DNA of 64,000 bases from NCBI GenBank assembly GCA_964460035.1, contig CAYWPG010000001.1, forward strand, positions 62,001 to 126,000, read 5' to 3'. The position numbers and the translations under genes were made by a program. The DNA comes from CAYWPG01 sp964460035 (GTDB lineage: Bacteria; Pseudomonadota; Gammaproteobacteria; Nitrococcales; AK92). Numbering within the stretch: the first letter of the stretch is position 1; each line of letters begins with the position of its first letter. Of the stretch, positions 57,398 to 64,000 are shown piece after piece. A model generated the notes under the pieces. That model saw only the letters and a list, made by a program, of their open reading frames with translations. It did no database searches and was not told where the DNA came from.

Positions 57398-57608
57398 GGT
57401 CCACCTATGCTGCTACGGTTGCCCGGGCGTCATGATAGGCAATCGCCGGCCCGGTGACACCCACGGGCGGCTACGGCAAGGCGATGAGTTCCCAAGCCCT
57501 GCGGGGCGGCGGTCGAGGTTTGGCGCCACAACATCCGGCCGCATGTTCTCCATGCTGCGAGAGTCGGTGCGGGATTCCGCATCGGTACGTATTCCACGGA
57601 GGGAGGCG

Positions 57609-57914
57609 ATGAAACGGAGTTCTTCTGCCTTGCTGCCAGCCGCGGGGGTCTTGGGTGGCATTCTTGCGAGCATCGGTCTTGACTCCAGCCGGAGCGGCCG
57701 AACCAGGGTGGATTCGCACGGGCTTATCAGCATAGAGGAAGCGATCAGGCGCGCCCGCGCGCTGTACCCTACCGCCCGCATCGTGGAGGCCGAGCTGGAA
57801 GAGGATGGGCAGTGGGAGATAGAGCTGACGGGCGCCGACGAGCGGGCGTGGAAAATCTACCTGGATGGGCACTCCGGCGAGCTTCGCGAGGATAGGGCAG
57901 GCGGGCCCGATTAG
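57609..57914 (+). CDS. PepSY-domain exported protein
   Basis: 101 residues. Hydrophobic start (LLPAAGVLGGILASIGL) then a single PepSY domain (ISIEEAIRRARALYPTAR, GQWEIELTGADERAWKIYLD and GHSGELRED). PepSY proteins are periplasmic peptidase or sensor-associated modules. GGGAGGCG before the ATG fixes the start. Role unknown. Confidence 0.85.
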   Translation: MKRSSSALLPAAGVLGGILASIGLDSSRSGRTRVDSHGLISIEEAIRRARALYPTARIVEAELEEDGQWEIELTGADERAWKIYLDGHSGELREDRAGGPD

Positions 57915-57998
57915 GAACAGGCCGCCCGTACTCGCTCGCACGCCTTTGGGCCGGCTGTTGGCCGTCGCTCCGGCCAGGCCATGGGGATCGTGTGCTGG

Positions 57999-58493
57999 CT
58001 AGCGCCGTCCAGGCAGCGCGGGCTCCTGGCGCGGGATAAGAGCCGCGGCGGCTGCGGAGACCTCTACCCTCACATCGTGGGGGTGCAATGGTTCATGGCA
58101 TTCGGAGCAGGCGAGTACGGCCGTGGTGCGCTTTCCACAGGTCTTGTGAACGTGGCGAACCGGCGGACCGTCCGGTCCCGCCATATACTTGTCGCCCCAG
58201 TGCACTAGCGAGAGGATGATCGGATAGAGGTCCCGTCCCTTTTCGGTGAGGCGGTACTCCTCGCGCCTGGGCCGTTCCTGGTACGGGGTCTTCGTCAGCA
58301 CGCCGGCCTCGACCAGTTTACGCAGCCGCGCGGCGAGCACATGCCGCGTTATCCCAAGTCGGGACTCGAAAGCTTCGAATCGCCGCACTCCCAGGAAACA
58401 GTCCCTGAGTATTAACAGCGTCCAACGGTCGCCGACCACCGATAGAGTGCGGGCCAGAGAGCAGGCTTGTTTGTCTAGATCTTCCCAGCGCAT
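57999..58493 (-). CDS. HxlR-family transcriptional regulator
   Basis: 164 residues. Winged helix with the HxlR signature CSLARTLSVVGDRWTLLILRDCFLG, RFEAFESRLGITRHVLAARLRKL and EEYRLTEKGRDLYPIIL, plus a cysteine-bearing tail (KTCGKRTTAVLACSECHEPL). Usually a repressor reacting to electrophiles or oxidants. Divergent from the SDR gene with a perfect palindrome in between, the probable operator. Confidence 0.92.
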   Translation of the reverse strand: MRWEDLDKQACSLARTLSVVGDRWTLLILRDCFLGVRRFEAFESRLGITRHVLAARLRKLVEAGVLTKTPYQERPRREEYRLTEKGRDLYPIILSLVHWGDKYMAGPDGPPVRHVHKTCGKRTTAVLACSECHEPLHPHDVRVEVSAAAAALIPRQEPALPGRR

Positions 58494-58615
58494 GAGAGCT
58501 CCAATCCATTGCACCGTGGTTGCGTGTCGCAGCCGTCGCGCGCTGCGGCAACAGCGCATGTGCGTTCGCTAGCTTGCGCAGACACGCACGCGTCCGCTAC
58601 GAAAGCAACAATAAC

Positions 58616-58669
58616 TTGACAGGTTCTATTTTGGAACGCACATTGGCTTGTAGGTTCCAAAATAGAACC
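58616..58669. promoter_or_regulatory. HxlR operator/promoter for the SDR-isomerase-MATE cluster
   Basis: GGTTCTATTTTGGAAC at 58622-58637 and GTTCCAAAATAGAACC at 58654-58669 are a perfect 16-bp inverted repeat, 16 bp apart. TTGACA at 58616-58621 is a consensus -35 just before the left arm. It lies between HxlR and the SDR gene and gives a clear on/off control site. Confidence 0.75.
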
Positions 58670-58687
58670 GATGAAAGGACGAATACG

Positions 58688-59416
58688 ATGTCACAGTCCG
58701 GGGTAGTGCTGGTGGTGGGCGCGGGCGACGCCACCGGAGCGGCCGTAGCGCGGCGCTTCGCCCGTGAAGGTCTGTTCGCATGCGTAGCGCGCCGCAACGG
58801 CGAGAAGCTTGCGCCGCTCGTCGAGCAGATTCGCGCCGAAGGCGGCCAGGCCCGTGGGTTCGGCTGCGATGCCCGCCGCGAGGATCAGGTCACGGCGCTG
58901 GTCGATACCATAGAGCGCGAGATCGGTCCGCTGGAGGCAGTGATCTTCAACATCGGCGCCAATGTGCGCTTCCCTATCGCGGAGACCACCGAGCGCGTTT
59001 TTCGCAAGGTCTGGGAGATGGCGGCTTACGCCGGCTTCTTGACCGGACGCGAGGCTGCGCGGGTCATGCTGCCGCGTGGGCGCGGCACGATCATTTTCAC
59101 CGGCGCTACGGCCTCCATACGCGGCAGGGCCGGCTTTGCGGCATTCGCCAGCGCCAAGTTCGCCCTGCGTGGCTTGGCTCAGAGCATGGCACGTGAGCTG
59201 GGCCCGAAGGGCATTCATGTGGCGCATGCGGTAATCGATGGTGCCATCGACACCACCTGGATCCGCGAGAATTTCCCTGAGCGATACCGCCTCAAGGAGC
59301 GGGACGGCATTCTCAATCCCGACCACATCGCCCAAGTCTACTGGCAGCTTCATACGCAGCCACGCGATGCGTGGACCCACGAGCTGGATCTTCGGCCCTG
59401 GATAGAAACCTTTTGA
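58688..59416 (+). CDS. SDR-family protein lacking the Ser-Tyr catalytic pair
   Basis: 242 residues with an SDR Rossmann start (VVLVVGAGDATGAAVARRF) and ICADR-like FGCDARREDQV. At the catalytic site, FTGATASIRGRAGFAAFASAKFAL has Phe in place of the Tyr of YxxxK and no Ser at its usual distance, although Lys remains. So normal dehydrogenase chemistry is doubtful, or it belongs to a subfamily with a different mechanism. RBS AAGGA stands before the ATG. First gene of the cluster. Confidence 0.85.
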   Translation: MSQSGVVLVVGAGDATGAAVARRFAREGLFACVARRNGEKLAPLVEQIRAEGGQARGFGCDARREDQVTALVDTIEREIGPLEAVIFNIGANVRFPIAETTERVFRKVWEMAAYAGFLTGREAARVMLPRGRGTIIFTGATASIRGRAGFAAFASAKFALRGLAQSMARELGPKGIHVAHAVIDGAIDTTWIRENFPERYRLKERDGILNPDHIAQVYWQLHTQPRDAWTHELDLRPWIETF

Positions 59417-59426
59417 GGAAAACGGC

Positions 59427-60014
59427 GTGAGCAAACAGGTCGAGTTCTTTTTCGATTTCGGCAGCCCGGCGAGCTACTTGGCGTGGACGCGGTTGCCCGC
59501 TCTGGCCGCGACGACCGGCGCGCAAATCCTGTGGCGGCCGATGCTGTTGGGCGGCGTGTTCAAAGCAACCGGCAATAGCTCGCCGGCGAGCGTGCGGGCC
59601 AAGGGCGCGTACATGCGCCAGGACCTGCAACGCTACGCGCATCGGCACGGCGTGCCGCTGGTCTTCAATCCGTACTTTCCGGTCAATACCTTGGCGCTTA
59701 TGCGCGGTGCGACCGCCTATCTGGATACCGACGACTTCCAGCGCTACGTGAAGGCGATTTTCGAGGGGCTGTGGGTCAAGCAGTTGAATCTGGGGGATGC
59801 GGCGGTTGTCGCGGAAACGCTTGCCGAAGCCGGGCTCGATCCGTCCGACTTTCAGAACGGGATAAGCGACCCTCAAGTGAAGACGGCACTGATCGAGATG
59901 ACGGAATCCGCCGTGGCACGCGGTGTTTTCGGCGCCCCGACGTTCTTCGTGAACGATGAGATGTTCTTCGGACAAGACCGGCTCGATTGGGTTGCCCAGG
60001 CACTCGCCGACTAA
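59427..60014 (+). CDS. 2-hydroxychromene-2-carboxylate isomerase family (DsbA-fold)
   Basis: 195 residues, GTG start. HCCA isomerase/kappa-GST pattern: FFFDFGSPASYLAWTRLP (glutathione serine), ILWRPMLLGGVFKATGN, FNPYFPVNTLALMRG and ARGVFGAPTFFVNDEMFFGQDR. In naphthalene degradation this family isomerises 2-hydroxychromene-2-carboxylate using glutathione. Only 10 bp after the SDR gene, so co-transcribed; no other naphthalene genes are near, so the true substrate may differ. Confidence 0.9.
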   Translation: MSKQVEFFFDFGSPASYLAWTRLPALAATTGAQILWRPMLLGGVFKATGNSSPASVRAKGAYMRQDLQRYAHRHGVPLVFNPYFPVNTLALMRGATAYLDTDDFQRYVKAIFEGLWVKQLNLGDAAVVAETLAEAGLDPSDFQNGISDPQVKTALIEMTESAVARGVFGAPTFFVNDEMFFGQDRLDWVAQALAD

Positions 60015-60087
60015 AGCCCCGGCCCGACCGGCAAAGGCCGGTGCGAATCCTGCGAACCAATCAGAACCTTAGTTGGAGAGTACCCGC

Positions 60088-61479
60088 ATGCCGTCTCCGT
60101 CGGCTGCAGCCACCGCTCCCGCGTCCTTGCCGCAAACGCGTACCGCGCAAATGCTCAGCGGCCACCCGTTGCGTTTGATACTGGCTATGGCCAGTCCCAA
60201 CGCGCTGGCGTTCCTGGTGCAGGGCAGCGTCAGCATGACGGAGGTCTGGTACGTCGGGCAGCTGGGAGTGCGCTCGCTGGCTGCCATGGCATTGATGTTC
60301 CCGGCCCTGATGCTGATGCAAATGCTGGCCAACGGAGCCATAGGCGGCGCCGTGACCAGCGCCGTGGCGAGGGCGCTGGGTGCCGGAGCGGTACAGCGCG
60401 CGGAAGCGCTGGTGTGGCATGCGCTGCTCATAGCCTTGACGGCCGGGGCGGCGTTCTGGCTGCTGTGGCTGCTAGGCGGCGAGGCTTTGTTGCGCTGGAC
60501 CGATGTGCCCGCAGCGGTGCGCGCCGAGGCGATTCGCTACGGCAATGTGCTGTTCGCCGGCTGCGTGTTCATTTGGCTGATGGGTTTGCTGGCCGCTGTT
60601 TTCCGCGGCATGGGGAATATGCGTTTCCCGGCCGGCGTGATGATGGTGGGCGCGGCGGTACAGATTCTGCTGTCGGGCGCGCTGATTCTGGGCTGGTTCG
60701 GCTTGCCGGCGTGGGGGCTGGTCGGCGCGGCGATCTCCACCGTGTGCGTGATGACGCTGGCCACCACGTTGCTGCTGGGGCGGCTGCTGCTAGGAAATAT
60801 CGTCGTGAAGCTGCGGCCGGCGGCATTGCGCCTGAGTCGGCAATTGTTCGCCGATATCTTCCGCGTCGGTGCGCTGGCGGCGCTATCGCCGGTGCTCACG
60901 GTGCTGACCATCATGGTGGTGAACGCGGTCATCGGCGGCTTCGGCGCGGCCGAACTGGCCGGTTACGGGATCGCGGCACGCCTGGAGTTCTTGCTGATCC
61001 CGCTGGTGTTCGGCATAGGAGCCGCGATGACCGCGCTGGTCGGCACCAATATCGGCGCAGGCCATATCGCGAGAGCGGAGAAGATCGCCTGGACGGGAGG
61101 AGCGGTCGCCGCCTTGCTGACCGGAACGGTGGGCCTGGTGCTGGCGGTATGGCCGCAACTATGGGTGGGACTGTTCACCGAGGATCCGGCCACCTTCGCC
61201 GCCGGTGCAGCTTTTCTGCGCATCGTAGGCCCGGTGTTCATGTTCCAGGGGTTGGGGCTGGCGCTGTATTTCGCCTCGCAGGGCGCGGGGACCGTGCTGT
61301 GGCCGGTTCTGGCCGGGTTGCTGCGCTTCGCCATAGCCGTGGGCGGGGCCGCCCTGGGAGTCGCCTGGCTCGGCTGGGGGCTGGAGCCGGTTTACGGCTG
61401 CATCGCTGCCGGCATGGTGGCCTTCGGCACGATCACGGCGGCAGCCGTAGCACTAGGCGTCTGGCGTAGACAGGCCTGA
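60088..61479 (+). CDS. MATE-family efflux transporter
   Basis: 463 residues, 12 helices in two halves: LAMASPNALAFLVQGSVSMTEVWYVG, MFPALMLMQMLANGAIGGAVTSAVARALG, and the second-half GIAARLEFLLIPLVFGIGAAMTALVGTNIGAG. A Na+ or H+ driven drug/organic-cation exporter. ATG at 60088 has TTGGAGAG before it. 73 bp after the HCCA isomerase gene and perhaps in the same cluster. Confidence 0.92.
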   Translation: MPSPSAAATAPASLPQTRTAQMLSGHPLRLILAMASPNALAFLVQGSVSMTEVWYVGQLGVRSLAAMALMFPALMLMQMLANGAIGGAVTSAVARALGAGAVQRAEALVWHALLIALTAGAAFWLLWLLGGEALLRWTDVPAAVRAEAIRYGNVLFAGCVFIWLMGLLAAVFRGMGNMRFPAGVMMVGAAVQILLSGALILGWFGLPAWGLVGAAISTVCVMTLATTLLLGRLLLGNIVVKLRPAALRLSRQLFADIFRVGALAALSPVLTVLTIMVVNAVIGGFGAAELAGYGIAARLEFLLIPLVFGIGAAMTALVGTNIGAGHIARAEKIAWTGGAVAALLTGTVGLVLAVWPQLWVGLFTEDPATFAAGAAFLRIVGPVFMFQGLGLALYFASQGAGTVLWPVLAGLLRFAIAVGGAALGVAWLGWGLEPVYGCIAAGMVAFGTITAAAVALGVWRRQA

Positions 61480-61564
61480 ATCCGGCGCACGTATTGAGAC
61501 AGGCCGTACCGCCGCCATTTGCTCTAGAGGGGCTGATGATTACTGACCGATTAGGAGGTCAGCC

Positions 61565-62050
61565 ATGGCTACTCTTACTCAGACGTTTGCCCGCAAGCTA
61601 GAGCACACCTACTGGATGACGGCGTTGTACGCGGCTCTGGTCGCCGGCGCGACATTTCTCGTGCTGCAGATGCTGATCGCCGGGTTGCTGCAAGGCTACG
61701 ATCCGTTTCTGCCGTTGCGGATGATCGCCGCTATCGCGCTAGGCCCAGGCGTGCTCTGGGAAGGCGTGGCGCCTTTTACGGTGCTGGTGGTCGCCTTCGT
61801 GCTGCACTTCTGCCTGTCAGCCATGACAGCATGGATCGTGGCGCCGGTGGTGCAGGACATGAGTCCCGCGCGCGCGGTGCTAACGGGGGCGATAGCCGGG
61901 TTGGTGATCTATGTGGTGAACTTCTACCTGCTCAGCCGCGGGTTTACCTGGTTCCAAGGGATTCGCGGCTGGCCGACCTTGGCGAACCACCTGATATTCG
62001 GCGCGGTACTGGCGAGAACTTACCAGAACCGGCGGCGGCATTTGGCCTAG
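61565..62050 (+). CDS. Hypothetical four-helix membrane protein
   Basis: 161 residues with four hydrophobic segments (YAALVAGATFLVLQMLIAGLL, APFTVLVVAFVLHFCLSAMTA, AVLTGAIAGLVIYVVNFYLL) and a basic tail. No family recognised. AGGAGGTCAGCC before the ATG. Convergent with the aminotransferase gene and separated by a strong hairpin. Confidence 0.7.
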   Translation: MATLTQTFARKLEHTYWMTALYAALVAGATFLVLQMLIAGLLQGYDPFLPLRMIAAIALGPGVLWEGVAPFTVLVVAFVLHFCLSAMTAWIVAPVVQDMSPARAVLTGAIAGLVIYVVNFYLLSRGFTWFQGIRGWPTLANHLIFGAVLARTYQNRRRHLA

Positions 62051-62067
62051 CGGGCTGGCGTTTGCGC

Positions 62068-62103
62068 CCCGCTCCCGCCTGGCGGCGGCCAGGCGGGAGC
62101 GGG
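62068..62103. terminator. Bidirectional terminator between convergent genes
   Basis: CCCGCTCCCGCCTGG / CCAGGCGGGAGCGGG perfect 15-bp stem, loop CGGCGG, between stop codons at 62050 and 62109. No T run. Confidence 0.6.
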
Positions 62104-62108
62104 AAGGC

Positions 62109-63248
62109 TCAGCCTGCGTTCTGGACGATGCCGCGCACGGCCTCTTCGAGCTTGGCGACCGTGCGGTCTACATTGCGCAGCTTATCCAAGCCGAACAGCC
62201 CGACGCGGAAGGTCTTGAAGTCGGCTGGCTCGTCGCACATGAGCGGAACGCCCGCCGCCGACTGCACCCCTTGCTCGGCGAACTTCTTGCCGGTGTGAAT
62301 GCCGTCGTCATCGGTATAGCAAACCACCACTCCCGGCGCTTCGAAACCGGGCGCGGCCACGCTCTTGAATCCGTGCTCGGCCAGCATCGCCCGGATCTTT
62401 CTGCCCAGCTCCCACTGCCGCTCGCACAGCGTCTCGAAGCCGTCCGCTTCGATCTCCCGCATGGAATCCCGCAGCCTTGCCAGCGCATCGGTGGGCATGG
62501 TGGCATGGTAGGCATGGCTGCCGCTCTCGTACGCCTGCATGATCCGCAGCCATCGGAGAAGATCGCAGGCAAAGCTGCTGCTCTGGGTGGTTTCTATGCG
62601 CTCCAGGGCGCGCTCGCTGAGCGTGATCAGCGCGGCACAGGAGGGCGCGCTCCAGCCTTTCTGCGGGGCGCTGATCAGCACATCCACCCCGACCTCCTGC
62701 ATGTTCACCCAGATCGTGCCGGAGGCCACGCAATCGAGCACGAACAGGCCGCCCACCTCATGCACGGCCTGTGCTACGGCGCGCAGGTAGTCGTCGGGCA
62801 GGATCATCCCGGAGGCGGTTTCCACATGGGCGGCGAAAACCAGATCCGGCCTTTCGGCACGGATAGTCGCTACCACTTCCTCGATAGGAGCGGGCGCGAA
62901 GGGCGGCTGGGGTCCGGGCGCTACGGGACGCGCCTTCAGCACCAAGGACTGCGACGGGATCGCGCCGGCCTCGAAGATCTGCGTCCAGCGGTAGCTGAAC
63001 CAGCCGTTACGCAGCACCAGACACTTCTTGCCGTTGGCGAACTGCCGCGCAACAGCTTCCATCCCATAGCTGCCGCCGCCGGGCACAACCACTGCCGCTG
63101 CGGCACTGTAGGTTTTCTTCAGCGTGGCGGAAATGTCGCGCATCACTTGCTGGAACACCAGCGACATATGGTTGAGTGCGCGGTCGTTGAAAACGACGGA
63201 GTATTCGAGCAGGCCGTCGGGATCGACGACGGGGACCAGAGTTGACAC
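62109..63248 (-). CDS. Class V PLP-dependent aminotransferase
   Basis: 379 residues. PLP fold-type I with VVPGGGSYGMEAVARQF, AAHVETASGMILPDDYL, FVLDCVASGTIWVNMQ and the lysine in ISAPQKGWSAPSCA. Similar to 2-aminoethylphosphonate or serine/alanine-glyoxylate type enzymes. Start is GTG at 63248 with GGAG nearby, giving the usual family N-terminus. Confidence 0.88.
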   Translation of the reverse strand: MSTLVPVVDPDGLLEYSVVFNDRALNHMSLVFQQVMRDISATLKKTYSAAAAVVVPGGGSYGMEAVARQFANGKKCLVLRNGWFSYRWTQIFEAGAIPSQSLVLKARPVAPGPQPPFAPAPIEEVVATIRAERPDLVFAAHVETASGMILPDDYLRAVAQAVHEVGGLFVLDCVASGTIWVNMQEVGVDVLISAPQKGWSAPSCAALITLSERALERIETTQSSSFACDLLRWLRIMQAYESGSHAYHATMPTDALARLRDSMREIEADGFETLCERQWELGRKIRAMLAEHGFKSVAAPGFEAPGVVVCYTDDDGIHTGKKFAEQGVQSAAGVPLMCDEPADFKTFRVGLFGLDKLRNVDRTVAKLEEAVRGIVQNAG

Positions 63249-63568
63249 GTTCGGTTCTCCACAGCCGGCGTTGTAGTTAAACAATCCCCGTAGCTTAAGT
63301 CCTTGGCAGGATTTTGCGAGTGCGAGCCCGTTTGGGCTTGCCAGGGGACTTTGGCGGCGAGCGGCGGACAGGCGCGAACCGGGCGCTCGTTTGGCTGCTC
63401 TACTGTTCCAAACCCGCCGCTCAGGCCTCACCTTCTGTTTAGGGCGGCGGCCCCGTTTTTCATGAAGCCGGGCCGCGCCCAAAAGGGATTAGTAGAAACT
63501 CTTCATGCCGTTAAGACAACTCTCGCGTGCCGCCACAGCGCGCGATCTCCCTGGAAGGTGAGTACAGG
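63249..63568. other. 320-bp gap, no gene seen
   Basis: Divergent gap between the aminotransferase and the lipid-kinase-like gene. No repeats or coding character found apart from T5/T4 tracts near 63455. Confidence 0.4.
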
Positions 63569-64000
63569 ATGCCATTCGGCGCAGTGATCAGCCTGAGCTC
63601 CGGCGGCTCCCTCGCGGAAGACGAGGCGGCACGCCAACGTCTGGCGTCGGCACTGCGTCCCTTGGTGGCTCCGGAGTGCCTGCGCTGGGTAAGCGGCAAT
63701 GCGCAGGCGCAGGCCCAAGAGCTGGTCGACTGTGGCGTCGAGGGGCTGATCGTCGGCGGCGGGGATGGAACGGTCAGCTCGGTGGCAGGGTTGGCCGCCG
63801 CGGCATGCATACCTTTGGGCATATTGCCGCTGGGAACGCGCAACCACTTTGCGCGCGATCTTGGCATTCCCGGCGAACTCGCGGCGGCTGTCGAGGTGGT
63901 GCGCGCCCAGCGGCGTCGGCGAGTCGATCTGGGGGAGCTGAACGGTGTAGCGTTCATCAACAATGTTTCCGTAGGCATGTATCCCCAGCTGGTGTTGCAG
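63569..64000 (+). CDS. Diacylglycerol-kinase-family lipid kinase (partial)
   Basis: First 144 codons of a gene cut by the window end. It has the nucleotide site GLIVGGGDGTVSSVAG and the downstream LGILPLGTRNHFARDLGIP, the diagnostic DAGK/YegS/LCB5 catalytic-domain stretch. It would phosphorylate a lipid such as diacylglycerol. GAAGGTGAG precedes the ATG. The missing C-terminus prevents further statement. Confidence 0.88.
   Translation, partial: MPFGAVISLSSGGSLAEDEAARQRLASALRPLVAPECLRWVSGNAQAQAQELVDCGVEGLIVGGGDGTVSSVAGLAAAACIPLGILPLGTRNHFARDLGIPGELAAAVEVVRAQRRRRVDLGELNGVAFINNVSVGMYPQLVLQ

Overview
This 64 kb window is GC-rich (roughly 60-65 percent by eye), densely packed bacterial chromosome. 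The gene families point to a Gram-negative proteobacterium, most likely a gammaproteobacterium: TRAP transporter, YdiJ-like flavoprotein, monomeric NADP isocitrate dehydrogenase, YigZ, YjdM, YgiD, Bcr/CflA pumps, Gram-negative lipoproteins, and a periplasmic binding protein with a Fur-like box. No rRNA, tRNA, phage, integrase, transposase or CRISPR array was found. The genus cannot be fixed from sequence reading alone.

Layout. 0-6.4 kb: two separate regulator/efflux pairs, each an MmyB-like XRE regulator divergent from a DHA2-type MFS pump, then a YigZ-family gene. 6.4-14.5 kb: one catabolic operon with a YdiJ-like D-2-hydroxyacid dehydrogenase, a complete DctPQM TRAP importer, a FadR-type GntR regulator and a LigI-like amidohydrolase; a perfect GntR-type palindrome and a second imperfect one lie upstream. 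14.7-19.5 kb: Na+/H+ antiporter-like protein, tandem universal stress protein, monomeric isocitrate dehydrogenase. 20-28.3 kb: mixed housekeeping, stress and resistance genes (acetyltransferase, YjdM, metallo-hydrolase, hemerythrin, DoxX, MscS channel, DUF1622, arylamine N-acetyltransferase, AadA-like nucleotidyltransferase).

28.6-41.7 kb: four exported serine hydrolases of two polyesterase-like classes (two PETase/cutinase-like, two PHB-depolymerase-like), interleaved with a four-gene siderophore ABC importer and a glycosyltransferase/glycogen debranching pair. 42-48.4 kb: DUF5335-like protein, enoyl-CoA hydratase/isomerase, alpha/beta hydrolase, YgiD dioxygenase, epoxide hydrolase, a Gln/Pro-rich exported protein and a glycine-zipper lipoprotein. 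48.4-55.3 kb: Bcr/CflA pump, a YbfB-type MFS gene with a decayed tandem copy and a remnant of a third, an HD-GYP protein lacking the HD pair, and a second Bcr/CflA pump. 55.4-64 kb: small stress proteins (TUDOR-like, DUF488), an L-2-hydroxyglutarate-dehydrogenase-like oxidase, a PepSY protein, an HxlR-controlled SDR/isomerase/MATE cluster with a perfect 16-bp-arm palindrome, a class V aminotransferase, and the start of a diacylglycerol-kinase-like gene cut by the window end.

Taken together the genes suggest a free-living, environmentally versatile organism with much efflux (five intact MFS pumps, one MATE), iron scavenging, and uptake or hydrolysis of organic acids and esters. Functions are assigned from recognisable motifs and family resemblance; no database search was run.
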